NCBI RefSeq assembly: GCF_001620365.2
Contig: NZ_LQMT02000042.1
Location: forward strand, 1 to 64,000
Direction: 5' to 3'
DNA: 64,000 nt
Source of the DNA: Amycolatopsis keratiniphila subsp. keratiniphila
GTDB lineage: Bacteria; Actinomycetota; Actinomycetes; Mycobacteriales; Pseudonocardiaceae
The translations under genes were made by a program, and so were the position numbers. The notes beneath the pieces were generated by a model. It did not search any database. It was given only the letters and a program-made list of their open reading frames with translations, and was not told where the DNA came from. Below, piece after piece: positions 1 to 9,589 of the stretch (positions are counted from its first letter, which is position 1; each line of letters begins with the position of its first letter).

Positions 1-5
1 GGTTG

Positions 6-944
6 TCATGACACGGCCCACGGCACCGCATGATCGAGGTCGCATGCTTGAGCCGGGCGATGACAGCCGGGTCTTCGGCATTCACGATCCCGCACCCGCA
101 CGAACTCCGCCAAACCCGCCGTCGGCCGATACCGGCCCCGGCCGAGATCGAGCACCTGCCCGGACGATGGATCGGTGACGATCCGCCGCAACAGAGTGTT
201 CTCACCCGTGGCGATGTGCCGGGCCAACGCGGCGGGGATCGTGCCATGTCCGGCCAGCTCCGCGGGGTCGTCGTTCAAGCCGAGGTAGGTGAACAAGTCC
301 ATGTAGAGGAACACTTCGCTGCACTCACTCACCCCGCCCTGCCCGCCGAGCAGCAGATCGAGCGCGACGTCGGCTCTCAGCTGCTCCAGAGTGCGGGTCT
401 CACCATCGCCCCTGAGAGCCCGTGCTTCACGGTCGATCCGTTGATACGCGGCAGCGACCTTCTCGACTGGGCCGTCCTCGACCTCGATGGAGGCGACCCC
501 GGTCTCACCATGCCGCAAGGTGAGACGGCGGCCTTTGCGATTCTGCTCGGCTCGTTTACCGGCCCCGTCGGGGTCGATGGTGTTCGCCGCATGATTGGCG
601 GCTTTCCGTACCTGGTCCGGATTCTTCTCCGCGATCCGATCCTCCAACAACGCGTCCACCGCACGAGGGTCCTCATCCGAGAGCCACGTGGTGGCCGTGG
701 CGACTTTCGCCGCACCGAACCCGCTCAATTTCCCGTTGTCCATCAAGGCCAGGGTGCGAGGCAAACGGCTGGTCACCGCGTCCGCGGCGGCTACCAGCGC
801 ACCCGCGTGATCGTCCGTGACAGACAACGCCAACGCGACGGAATCCTTGTCTTCCACCATGTTCGCGGCACCGTTCACCGCGGCCAGCACCTCAGGATCG
901 GTGAGGCTTTCCACGAGCGCCACAGGCGCGGAATGAGTATCCAC
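6..944 (-). CDS. 13E12-repeat (DUF222) protein with incomplete HNH domain
   Basis: The protein has 312 residues from a GTG start. The first ~250 residues are the alpha-helical DUF222/13E12 region typical of actinobacterial HNH proteins. The end enters an HNH nuclease domain: the two Cys of the first half and the LDHAVPW segment carrying the first catalytic His are visible. A TGA then stops the frame at 6-8, before the usual C-terminal HNH half with its second His/Cys pair. Family members are normally 400 residues or more, so this is a truncated or frameshifted gene; the sequence beyond the left edge cannot be seen. The family is often multicopy and of unknown role. Confidence 0.75.
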   Translation of the reverse strand: MDTHSAPVALVESLTDPEVLAAVNGAANMVEDKDSVALALSVTDDHAGALVAAADAVTSRLPRTLALMDNGKLSGFGAAKVATATTWLSDEDPRAVDALLEDRIAEKNPDQVRKAANHAANTIDPDGAGKRAEQNRKGRRLTLRHGETGVASIEVEDGPVEKVAAAYQRIDREARALRGDGETRTLEQLRADVALDLLLGGQGGVSECSEVFLYMDLFTYLGLNDDPAELAGHGTIPAALARHIATGENTLLRRIVTDPSSGQVLDLGRGRYRPTAGLAEFVRVRDRECRRPGCHRPAQACDLDHAVPWAVS

Positions 945-1137
945 CCCACGAACCTACGACCCACCACCGACAATTCCCGGCCCCACGAACGACCGAAGCA
1001 TTACCGAGTTCCGGCAACGACCGATGATTGCCGTGCCAGGTCGCCGATTTCCGGCAACCCGACGCAACCCCAAACCCCACACACCACCATCCGGTGCCCG
1101 GCCCGAAGACCGGACACCGGACAGCACCGTTCCCCGC

Positions 1138-1986
1138 TCAGTTCGTATCGAGCGCCACCGCGACATCCGCGATCGGCAACGGAAAATCGCCGACCTTCGC
1201 AGCAGCACCAGTAAGCAGATTGACGCTGTAGAAACTCGAAGGCCCGGAGGCCGGGTTGAGCACGGCGAAAGCACTCACCGAAGTCGTCTTGCCGTTGGTC
1301 AGGTCGCTGTAGATGTCGAATCCCGCCGCCGGGCCGGTGTCGACGCCGAGTGCGCCGGTCGGGCTGAGGAAGCCGTTGTTGGCGGGCGCTTGGACGAGTA
1401 CCTGGTCGGTGAGCGTGCCGATGTCGAACAACGTGGTCGCGGTGTCGGGGTTGAGATCGTTGTTCGTGTAGGCGGCGGCCGTGACGCCCCTGGTCGGCCC
1501 GCCCGCCGGCGGGGTGGTCAGGATGGTGTCTTCGATCGTGACGTGGTCGGCGAGATTGTGCCGCAGGTTCTGGCCGTAGTCGCTGATCACCCGCAGCCGG
1601 TCGGCGGCCGGGTTGAAGTCGACGCCGAAGTCCTTGCCGTACAACGGAACGCTCAGTTGCGAGACCTTCGTGACGACGACATCGGGTGCCGCGGGCGGGA
1701 ATTTGATCGTGTAGATACAACCTTTCTCGCCCACGCCGTACAGCAAACCGTTCTGGACGCGGAAATCGATCCCGATCAGCCGCGTCTCCCCGCAGGTGAG
1801 CCCCTGCACGAGCCGGACCCAGTCGAGGACCTGGGGTGTGTCGATGTAGAAGGTGGCCATCAGCTTGCCGTCCGACGAGATCGCGAACGCCCGCGGACCG
1901 GCGGCCTGCGCAGGGTTCGCGGTCCCGACGACGAGCGTCGACGCGAGCGCCACCGCGGTCAAGACCTTCGTGAGTCGTGCCCTCAT
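1138..1986 (-). CDS. Secreted DUF4394 domain protein
   Basis: This protein of about 282 residues starts at ATG 1986, which follows a strong GAGGGGAG ribosome site; longer in-frame starts lack one. A Sec signal peptide (residues 1-29, ending AQAA) is followed by a DUF4394 domain, a repetitive beta-rich fold seen in exported bacterial proteins. Recognisable blocks are LIGIDFRVQNGLLYGVG, the VDFNPAADRLRVIS block and the closing ADVAVALD. The function is unknown; the protein is probably extracellular or cell-wall associated. It is divergently placed from the small secreted protein at 2115. Confidence 0.8.
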   Translation of the reverse strand: MRARLTKVLTAVALASTLVVGTANPAQAAGPRAFAISSDGKLMATFYIDTPQVLDWVRLVQGLTCGETRLIGIDFRVQNGLLYGVGEKGCIYTIKFPPAAPDVVVTKVSQLSVPLYGKDFGVDFNPAADRLRVISDYGQNLRHNLADHVTIEDTILTTPPAGGPTRGVTAAAYTNNDLNPDTATTLFDIGTLTDQVLVQAPANNGFLSPTGALGVDTGPAAGFDIYSDLTNGKTTSVSAFAVLNPASGPSSFYSVNLLTGAAAKVGDFPLPIADVAVALDTN

Positions 1987-2114
1987 CCGTACTCCCCTCA
2001 GCGGAAACTGTGCGAGCACAAGCTATTCGGCGGCACTGGACGGCCATTGGACGTCGATTGGACCCGGCATCCGGCGGCTTGCGGCCGGGCGAATCCGGCG
2101 GAACAGTGGGAGAG

Positions 2115-2528
2115 ATGAACATCCTTGCCTGCTCGATGGTCCTCGGCGCCGGCCTCGCCTTCGCCACACCCGGTGAGGCGGAAGCGGCCCGGGAATGTGG
2201 TTCCGGCGTCAAGGTCATCAAGCCGGTCGTGCTCGAAGATCCGGGGAGGTGGACCTACACATTCGACCTCGCGTGGTGCGCGGACGGCGGCAGCATCGTT
2301 TGGGCGGAGCCCTCGGTGACGGCGCGGGTGCACAGCCCGGCCTGCCGCTGGGTCGGCCGTGTCGAGGAGTCGATCAGGCAACTCCCGGACAAGGCGTGGA
2401 GCGTGTTCGACATGAGCGAGTTCTCCTGCCAGGACACCTCGGGCAAGGAACACGGCGTCAATCCGTGGGTGGTCGTGACCTTCCACCCGGCGGGCGCGTA
2501 CGACACCAGCGGTGACATCGCGGCTTAA
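2115..2528 (+). CDS. Small secreted protein of unknown function
   Basis: The product has 137 residues. ATG 2115 follows a GGGAGAG ribosome site. Residues 1-24 form a signal peptide (hydrophobic LACSMVLGAGLAFA, cleavage near EAEA|A). The mature part has four Cys, consistent with two disulphides, and no domain that I recognise. The stop overlaps the stop of the convergent regulator gene by two bases. Confidence 0.6.
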   Translation: MNILACSMVLGAGLAFATPGEAEAARECGSGVKVIKPVVLEDPGRWTYTFDLAWCADGGSIVWAEPSVTARVHSPACRWVGRVEESIRQLPDKAWSVFDMSEFSCQDTSGKEHGVNPWVVVTFHPAGAYDTSGDIAA

Positions 2529-5518
2529 GCCCGGAGGATCGACTCCACCGCGGCCGCCGCCCGTCTTCGCAGCGCGCGATACCCCGCTCGCTCGGCGAGC
2601 GCGAGCGCCTGACGGGCCTGCCCGAGGTCGCCGGTGACGGTGGCGAGCCCGATGAGCGCGTCGACCTCGGGGTACCGGTCGCCGGTCTCCCGCAACAGGA
2701 TCAGCGCTTGCCGGTACCGGCGGACGGCCTCCTGCCGGTGTCCCGCGCGCTGGTGCACACTCGCGAGCGCGACGAGCGCTTCGCCTTCACCGCGCGGTTC
2801 GCCGGTCTCCCGCGCGAGCCGTAGTCCTTCGCGCGCGTGGTCGAGCGCGTCGGCGCGACGGCCGAGATCGCAGTACACCGACGCGAGCCTGCCGAGCGTT
2901 TCCGCTTCCCCGGCGCGATTCCCGGCCTCGCGATGCAGCGCGAGCGCCTTGGCGAGCAGCCCGGCGGCCTCGGCGACCCGGCCGCGGGCGTGCTGCGTCT
3001 GCCCGAGGTTGGCCAGGTTGATCGCCTCCCCGTACCGCGAGCCGATGCCGCGATACCGGCGCAGCGCCTCGACGTAGTTTCCGGCGGCTCCGGGCAGATC
3101 GCCCATCTCCCACCGCACCAGCCCCAGATTGCCCAGCGCGACGGCCTCCCCGGCGGGTGTTCCGGCGCGTCTGCTCAGCTCCAGTCCCCGCGAGAACCGT
3201 GCCGCGGCCGCCGGGAGCCGTCCGGATTGCCAGTACACGCAACCGAGATTGCCCAGCACCGCGGCCTGCGCCTCCACCCACCCCGCCCGCCGGGCGAGCA
3301 CGAGCGCGCCGGTGTAGCCCCGGACGGCCTCCCGATACCGCCCCTGCCGGAAACCCAGGTCCGCCAGGCTGAACCGGGCGGACGCGCGGGCGCGGAGATC
3401 GCCGTCCTCCTCGGCGGCGGACAGCGCGGCCCCGGCGGTCTCCCGCCATTCCACCTGGCGCGACGACATCCAGAAGTAGCCGCGCAGGGCGTCGGACAGC
3501 AGCCAGGCGACCGGAAGCGGTCCGGTCCGTGCCGCTTCCTCGGCGACGGCGGCGAGACTTCCCAGTTCGGTTTCCAGCCACTCCGCCGCCGCAGCGGGAA
3601 CCGGGCCGTCGGGCACGGACAGCGGGAGACGGAACATGTGCGGATACAACAGTTTCGCCGCGACGTCGACACCACGCAGGTACCACTCGTGCAGGCGGCG
3701 GCGGGCGGACGCGCGTTCCGCCGGGGATTCCCGCGCTTCCAGGCGATCGGTCGCATAACGGCGAAGCAGGTCATGGAAGTGATAGCGGCCCGGCGCGTGC
3801 TGCTCGACGAGATGCGCGCCCGCGAGCGTGTCCAGCATCCTGCCCGCCCGGTCCGAACCGGTGAGGATCTCGACCGCCTCGACGCCGATGTCGTTGCCCG
3901 GCACAAGGCTCAGCAGCCGGAACAGGCGGCGCGTTTCGGCGGGCAAGCCCGCGTACGAAAGGTCGAAGGCGGTCCGGACGGCGATCTGCTCGTCACCCGG
4001 CACGGTGAGCGCGGCGAGCAGATTCCCCTTGCGCAGCTCGATGGCGTAGTCCTCGATGCCGTTCCCGGGATCGTCGGCCAGGTTGGCCGCGGCGATCCTC
4101 AGCGCCAGCGGCAGATACGCGCACAGCCCGGCCACCTCGGCGGCCGCTTCGTGTTCGGCCCGGATCCGCTCGGTGCCGAGCAGCCGCGCGAGCAGCTCCA
4201 GTGCTTCGCCGGGATCGAGCATGCCCAAGGTGAGCCGCCGGGCGCCGTGGAAGGCGGCCAGGCCGGCCATCCGGTCCCGGGCGGTGACCAGCACCAGACA
4301 GCCCGGACCGGCGGGCAGCAGCGGCCGGACCTGAGCGACGTCGACGGCATTGTCCAGCACCACCAGCGCCTTCCGGTCGGTCATCAGCGTCCGGTACAGC
4401 GCGGACGCGGTCTCCGTGTCCGCGGGAAGTCGTTCGGCGGGCACCTCCAGCGCGGCCAGGAACCGGGTGAGCACTTCGAGTGCCGTCGCGGGCGCGCCGC
4501 CGGAATGGCCGCGCAGGTTCGCGTACAACTGCCCGTCCGGGAAGCGGCGCTTCACCCGATGCGCCCAGTGCACGGCCAGCGCGGTCTTCCCAGCACCCGC
4601 TGTCCCTGTGACGGCCGCGAGTGCCACCGTCCCGCCAGAGCCGCCGGGCCGCGGTACCAATTCGTCCAAAATGGACAGTTCGATCGCCCGTCCGGTGAAG
4701 CCGGGTGGTTCGGCGGGCAACTGCCGGGGGACACAGAGGGCGGAAGGCGGGCCCGGGAGCGGTTCCCCGTCTTCGAGCAGCGCGGCGTGCGCCGCCACTA
4801 GTTCCGGCCCGGGTTCGACCCCCAGTTCGTCGAGCAGCCGCTCGCGAACCTCCTGGTAGAGCCGGAAAGCCGACGCCCGCTGGCCCGCGAGATGATACGC
4901 GCGGAGCAACCGGGCCTGCGCGGGTTCGTCCAGCGGCTGATCCGCGGCGGCTTCGACCAGTTCGGTCAGCACCTCGTCGGCGGCGCCGATCGCGAGCATC
5001 GCGTCGCCGTAACGGGCGAGCAACGCGCGCCGTTCCGCGAGCAAGGCGACGACCTTCGGATGCGTTGCGAGCAAAGGGACATCGGCCAGCGGCCTGCCAC
5101 GCCACCGGCTCAGGGCCTCGCCGAACAGCGCCGCGGCTCGGCCGGTCTCGCCGTCGCGCTGGGCGCCGGTCGCCTCGGCGACGAGCCCGCGGACGTGCGG
5201 CAGGTCGATTTCGACGGCGTCCCAGCGCACCGCGTAACCGCCGCCGACATGCGGCAGGATCTCGCTTCCGGACCGCGACGGGCGGCCGGGTTCCAGCAGC
5301 CGCCGCAGATGTTTGACGTGGGTCTGGAGGACGTTCACCGCGCTGCGCGGCGGCCGGTCACCCCACAGCGCGTCCACCAGTTCCTGCTTGGACATCGCCT
5401 CACCGCCGGCGAGCACGAGCAAGCCGAGGACGGCGCGGCGGCCCGGTGGGCCCAGGTCGACTTCCGACCCGGCCAGCCATACGCGCAGCGAGCCCAGCAC
5501 CTGGATCCGCACAGCCAC
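2525..5518 (-). CDS. AfsR/SARP-type regulator with NB-ARC and TPR domains
   Basis: The protein has about 997 residues. Its N-terminus (RIQVLGSLRVWL...) is an OmpR-like winged helix followed by a BTAD domain (to ~residue 255). Next comes an NB-ARC STAND ATPase with P-loop GTAGAGKTAL and Walker B-like ALVVLDNA, a winged-helix part, and a long TPR array (~residues 650-990). This is the AfsR architecture: an ATP-controlled transcription activator of secondary metabolism or stress genes. The frame is open upstream to a TTG at 5554, but the conserved domain begins right after the GTG codons at 5518/5512, so the exact start is uncertain. No biosynthetic cluster is visible next to it. Confidence 0.85.
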   Translation of the reverse strand: MAVRIQVLGSLRVWLAGSEVDLGPPGRRAVLGLLVLAGGEAMSKQELVDALWGDRPPRSAVNVLQTHVKHLRRLLEPGRPSRSGSEILPHVGGGYAVRWDAVEIDLPHVRGLVAEATGAQRDGETGRAAALFGEALSRWRGRPLADVPLLATHPKVVALLAERRALLARYGDAMLAIGAADEVLTELVEAAADQPLDEPAQARLLRAYHLAGQRASAFRLYQEVRERLLDELGVEPGPELVAAHAALLEDGEPLPGPPSALCVPRQLPAEPPGFTGRAIELSILDELVPRPGGSGGTVALAAVTGTAGAGKTALAVHWAHRVKRRFPDGQLYANLRGHSGGAPATALEVLTRFLAALEVPAERLPADTETASALYRTLMTDRKALVVLDNAVDVAQVRPLLPAGPGCLVLVTARDRMAGLAAFHGARRLTLGMLDPGEALELLARLLGTERIRAEHEAAAEVAGLCAYLPLALRIAAANLADDPGNGIEDYAIELRKGNLLAALTVPGDEQIAVRTAFDLSYAGLPAETRRLFRLLSLVPGNDIGVEAVEILTGSDRAGRMLDTLAGAHLVEQHAPGRYHFHDLLRRYATDRLEARESPAERASARRRLHEWYLRGVDVAAKLLYPHMFRLPLSVPDGPVPAAAAEWLETELGSLAAVAEEAARTGPLPVAWLLSDALRGYFWMSSRQVEWRETAGAALSAAEEDGDLRARASARFSLADLGFRQGRYREAVRGYTGALVLARRAGWVEAQAAVLGNLGCVYWQSGRLPAAAARFSRGLELSRRAGTPAGEAVALGNLGLVRWEMGDLPGAAGNYVEALRRYRGIGSRYGEAINLANLGQTQHARGRVAEAAGLLAKALALHREAGNRAGEAETLGRLASVYCDLGRRADALDHAREGLRLARETGEPRGEGEALVALASVHQRAGHRQEAVRRYRQALILLRETGDRYPEVDALIGLATVTGDLGQARQALALAERAGYRALRRRAAAAVESILRA

Positions 5519-5571
5519 CGGCAGGAACGTAGCGAGCCCTTCCGCGCCGCACAAGGAACAACGACGGAAAG

Positions 5572-5598
5572 GGCCCCGCTGCGCCCGGCTTTGGGGCC
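5572..5598 (-). terminator. Weak hairpin between jetC (locus 1) and the AfsR-type gene
   Basis: GGCCCC at 5572-5577 pairs with GGGGCC at 5593-5598 around a 15-base loop; in minus-strand reading a CCCTTTCC tract follows. It lies just past the jetC stop and could end the Wadjet transcript. There is no true U-run, so support is modest. Confidence 0.3.
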
Positions 5599-5605
5599 GC
5601 TCAGG

Positions 5606-8600
5606 CTAATGCCCGGCGGGCTGGAGGTCGTGGCCGTTCCAGGTGAACCGGGCCGTGGTGACCGCGTCGTCGCCGTCGCCGCCGGTGATGAGCTGATGGA
5701 TCCCGACGCCGCCGAGTTCGGCGTAGGTGCACCATTCGTGGTCCGAGGTCAGCATCAGGTCGAGGTCGAGTGCGGACAGCAGGCCGAACACCTGCCCCCG
5801 GTTGGTGGTGTCGACGCCGACGAACACCTCGTCGAGCAGGATCACCCTCGGCGCCTCTGGTGCGGCCTGGTAGTGCGCGGCGACGGCGGCGAACAGCGGC
5901 AGATGCAGTGCGATCGCCTTCTCCCCACCGGAAAGCGCGCCGTGCAGCTTCTTGGTCAGCAGCTGCCAGCCCGCCCCGTTCGCGCGGTCCACCTTGACCA
6001 CGAACCGGTGCCACGACGTGTAGTCGAAAACCTGCGCGAGCTGCTGTTCCCAGCTGGTCGCCGTGTCGTCCGCCTTCGCCTGCTCGACGCGCTCACGGAA
6101 GAACTTGTGCAGGGACACGCGATCTTCGGCGGTCAGCTGATCCGGATCCTTCAGCAGTAGATCCCGTGCGGTCTTCGTACCCGGCGCCAGATCCGGGGAG
6201 ACCTGCCAGACCAGCCGAACGGCCACCCGCGACGCGGTCCGCACGCGTTCCAGCCGCGCGTTCATGCCGTCGACGAGGTCGTTGGCCTGCCGGATACGGG
6301 CCGCGAGATGACGGCGGGTGTCGCCGGTGAGGGTCTTGTCGAACAGGTCGCTCTCGCGGTCGGTGATCTCGTGCCTGCTCTGTTCCGCTTCCGCGTAAAG
6401 GATCTTGAGCAGTTCGGCCGCGCCGACCCGCAGCCCGTCGACGACGGCGGTGAAGATCTGGACGTCCTCGTCGGTCTCCAGATCGAGTTCCGCGCGCGAG
6501 CTGAGCGTGTTCCGGCAGGTGTGCACGGCTTCGGAGAGCCGGTGCAATGCCTCTCCGAGGTTGCTCGGCGCGTGCGGCACGGACGGCCACGCCGCGGCCA
6601 CCAGCCGGGCGGTGTCGAGCGCGGCACGGACACTTTCGGACGCGGACAGGGTGGCCTGGAACTTCGGCAGATCCTCGATCCCGCCGTCGGCGGGGAAGAT
6701 GCCGGTGGCGAGCTTCCGGAACCGGAGCGCTGCCGCGTCCTGTTTCTTGGCCGCCTCTTCGCGTGCCCGCGCGTCGGTGGTCCGGCGGACGCCGAGCGCG
6801 CCCAGCGACACCGCGAGCTCCTTGGCGTCGGCGTTCGCCGCGCGGAGTTCGCCCGAGAGCTCGCGCAGTTTCGTGCGCAGGCCGTCGATTTCGGCGAGCA
6901 CCTCGCGCTGTCCGGTGCCGACCGCGCCGTCGATCGCGTCGAGCATCGCGGTGAGCTTGGTGCGTTCGGCCTCCGCGTCGGCGGCCTCCTCCTCGCGCCG
7001 GGCCGCGTTCCCCTCCGACCGGTCCGCCTGTTCGGCGCACAGCTCGGCCCGCTGGGTCGCGGTGAGCAGGTTCCCGTGCTCGTACAGCCAGTTCTCGCCC
7101 TGATCGGAGTACGTGCGCAGGGCCGTGGCGAGCGCGGCAAGCGGCGCGCGTTCGGTCGGCAACCCGGACTCCGAAGCCCGGGCGGTCAGCTCGTGCAGCG
7201 CGGTCTTGGCCTCGGTTTCCAGCGTGGAGACGGTGTTCTCCAGATGCCGGACGGCGGCGTCGGCGGCGGTCAGCTCCGCCTCGGCCGTGGTCAGTTCCCC
7301 GGTAGCGGCAAGGAGATCGTCGTGACCGGGACGGGCCGCGCGTTCGATCTTGATCAGCTCGCGCCTGCCGCGCAGCGCGGCCAGCTCGCCCTCCAGCTCG
7401 GCGATGGTCTTCTCACGGAGGGAGATCGTGTCCCGCAGCGCGGCGATGCGGCGTTCGCGGGCGCACAGCCGGGCGGAACCGCCGATGTACGCCGGGGCGT
7501 CCTTCGTCCAGCTGCCCGACAGGCCGCCCATCCGCCAGGCGCCGTCCGCGCCGATCGCGGCGGGACCGGCGGGGAGTGTGTCGTCGAAGGCGATCACTTC
7601 CAGGATCCGGCGGATCTTCGTCGGGGAAACCTCCGCGTCGGGCTCCGGCACGAGGACGTCGGCGAGCGAACGACCGGAGGCCACCGGCAGCGTCCCGGAC
7701 TCCGCGAGCACGTCGTGCCCGTCGACCACACCGTGGGAGTTCACCCAGGCGTCGAGCAGCCCGGCGCCTTCGAGCGCGGCCTCGATCCCTGCGTGGGTGC
7801 TTTCCGGGACCGAGCCGGCGAAATCGACCAGCCGCCACAACGGCGCGCCGCTCATCTCGGCCCGGTCCGCCGTGCGGGTGCGCGGCGGCTCGGGCGCGAG
7901 GACGTCCTCGGTTTCGAGCACGCCCGCCTCGACGAGGAGTTCGTCGTGTTCGGCGCGCGCGGTGGCCAGCGCGGCACCGGTCGCCGCCTCCCGCCGGATG
8001 ATGTCTTCGAGCACGGTCTCGGCGACGGCGCCGAGCCTGCCCAGCAGCGAGACCTCCGCCTCGGCGTCCCGGACGACCGCTTCCACGTCGGGGAACCGCA
8101 GCTCACGGCAGCCGATCGCCCATTCGGCGAGCCGGGTGCGCAGATCGCTCAGCGCGAGTTCCCGCGTCGCAGTCGTGAGTTCCACCCGCTCCTGCGCGAC
8201 GGAGAAATCCGCTCGCGCGCGGTCCAGGTCCGCCTCGGCCTGGTGGCGCCGCCCGACGGCGCGTTCGTGTTTGTCCAGCGCCCGGCCGATCGTCTCGACC
8301 TGGTCGCGTTTGCCGCGGACGGCGGCCTGCAGCAACGGGCGGAGCCGGGCCGGTTCGTCCAGCCCGGCGACGAGTTCGTCGTGCACCCCGGCCAGGTTCG
8401 CGCGGGTCGCGGCGGCGCGGACCTCGGTCTCCAACGAGCGGACGAGGTCCGCCTGCCGTTTCGCGACCTGCTTCGCCGCCCGTGAGCGCTCCTCGTCGGC
8501 GTCCGCCTCGGCGCGGAGCCGGTCCGCGTCCGCGCGCAGTGCCTCCGCTTTCTCGCGCGTGGACAAGGTCCGTTGCCGCAGCTTGTCGAGCTCCTGGCCC

Positions 8601-9589
8601 TTGCGGTACGACTCGGATTCGGTCAGCCCCGACAGACGCGCTTCGGTCTCTTCGACGTCCTTTTCCAGCTTCGCCGCCCGCTCCTCGGCGGCCTCCTTCT
8701 TCGCGGCGACCTCGTCGTGCTCCTCGGCCGAACGGCGGGCGGCCGCGGCGAGTTCGTCGAGTTCCGCGGTGGCGTTGATGAGGTTCGCGGCGCCCGCGCG
8801 CAGCACACGCTGTGCGTAGGTCTTCTGCCGGGCGGCGAGCGCACGGGTCGCGTCGACCTCGGTCTCCAGTGAGCCCAGCCGTTCGCGTTGCGCGTCGAGC
8901 CGCTCGAAACCCTCGGCGAGATCCGCGATCTCCTGCTGCCCCAACGGCGGAAGCGCGCGAGAGAGCAGGTTGGACAGCAGGCTCGGGTCGAGCCGCTGCG
9001 AGAGTTTGGGCATCCGCAGCTGGAGCAGCGCGGTGATCAGCGCGTCGTAACGCTGTTCGCTCAGGGTGGGGAACAGTTTCGCGCGGATCTCCGCGCGGTA
9101 CTCGGCCGCGCCGTCGTGCACTGTCCCGTGCTCGCCGAGCGCCTCCTCCAGCGCGTTCTTGGTCAGCGGCTGGCCGGCCTCGTTGACCAGCGGCAAGCCG
9201 TCGCCCACGCGCAGATCGGTGGTGAAGAAGTCGGCGTGCACCGTGCTGGTGTGCGTGCTGGCCTGCAGCCGCGCGCCGCAGGTGAACCACTTCTCGCCGG
9301 CCATGCCGAATTCGAGCCAGACGTACCCGACGCGCGTGGCGCCGGAAGCGCCTTCGCCCATCAGGTTCCAGTGCATGCTGCGTTCACTGGTGCCGAAGGT
9401 CGACAGCCGGTTCGCGCGCAGGCTCGCGTCGAACAGGAACGGCAGCAGCAGCTCCAGCGCCTTGGACTTCCCGCTCCCGTTGGGGCCGCGCAGCAGCAGG
9501 CGCCCGTCGTGGAACTCGAAGATCTCGTCGTAGTAGCGCCAGATGTTGAGAATGCCCGCACGGGAGGGGATCCACCTCGTCACGGTCAC
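5606..9589 (-). CDS. jetC: Wadjet type I JetC, SMC/MukB-like ATPase (locus 1)
   Basis: The protein has 1327 residues, TIGR02680 family, and is the SMC-like motor of type I Wadjet anti-plasmid systems. Walker A GPNGSGKS is at residues 35-42, long coiled-coil arms fill the middle, and the C-terminal head has an ABC signature (LSGGEKAI) and Walker B VILLDE near residue 1250. In the family, JetC with JetA and JetB forms a loop-extruding complex that detects small circular DNA. The start is GTG 9589, set by a GTGA overlap with the jetB stop; the frame stays open far upstream only because it shadows jetB. A jetD gene should follow but is absent: an AfsR-type gene comes next. Confidence 0.92.
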   Translation of the reverse strand: MTVTRWIPSRAGILNIWRYYDEIFEFHDGRLLLRGPNGSGKSKALELLLPFLFDASLRANRLSTFGTSERSMHWNLMGEGASGATRVGYVWLEFGMAGEKWFTCGARLQASTHTSTVHADFFTTDLRVGDGLPLVNEAGQPLTKNALEEALGEHGTVHDGAAEYRAEIRAKLFPTLSEQRYDALITALLQLRMPKLSQRLDPSLLSNLLSRALPPLGQQEIADLAEGFERLDAQRERLGSLETEVDATRALAARQKTYAQRVLRAGAANLINATAELDELAAAARRSAEEHDEVAAKKEAAEERAAKLEKDVEETEARLSGLTESESYRKGQELDKLRQRTLSTREKAEALRADADRLRAEADADEERSRAAKQVAKRQADLVRSLETEVRAAATRANLAGVHDELVAGLDEPARLRPLLQAAVRGKRDQVETIGRALDKHERAVGRRHQAEADLDRARADFSVAQERVELTTATRELALSDLRTRLAEWAIGCRELRFPDVEAVVRDAEAEVSLLGRLGAVAETVLEDIIRREAATGAALATARAEHDELLVEAGVLETEDVLAPEPPRTRTADRAEMSGAPLWRLVDFAGSVPESTHAGIEAALEGAGLLDAWVNSHGVVDGHDVLAESGTLPVASGRSLADVLVPEPDAEVSPTKIRRILEVIAFDDTLPAGPAAIGADGAWRMGGLSGSWTKDAPAYIGGSARLCARERRIAALRDTISLREKTIAELEGELAALRGRRELIKIERAARPGHDDLLAATGELTTAEAELTAADAAVRHLENTVSTLETEAKTALHELTARASESGLPTERAPLAALATALRTYSDQGENWLYEHGNLLTATQRAELCAEQADRSEGNAARREEEAADAEAERTKLTAMLDAIDGAVGTGQREVLAEIDGLRTKLRELSGELRAANADAKELAVSLGALGVRRTTDARAREEAAKKQDAAALRFRKLATGIFPADGGIEDLPKFQATLSASESVRAALDTARLVAAAWPSVPHAPSNLGEALHRLSEAVHTCRNTLSSRAELDLETDEDVQIFTAVVDGLRVGAAELLKILYAEAEQSRHEITDRESDLFDKTLTGDTRRHLAARIRQANDLVDGMNARLERVRTASRVAVRLVWQVSPDLAPGTKTARDLLLKDPDQLTAEDRVSLHKFFRERVEQAKADDTATSWEQQLAQVFDYTSWHRFVVKVDRANGAGWQLLTKKLHGALSGGEKAIALHLPLFAAVAAHYQAAPEAPRVILLDEVFVGVDTTNRGQVFGLLSALDLDLMLTSDHEWCTYAELGGVGIHQLITGGDGDDAVTTARFTWNGHDLQPAGH

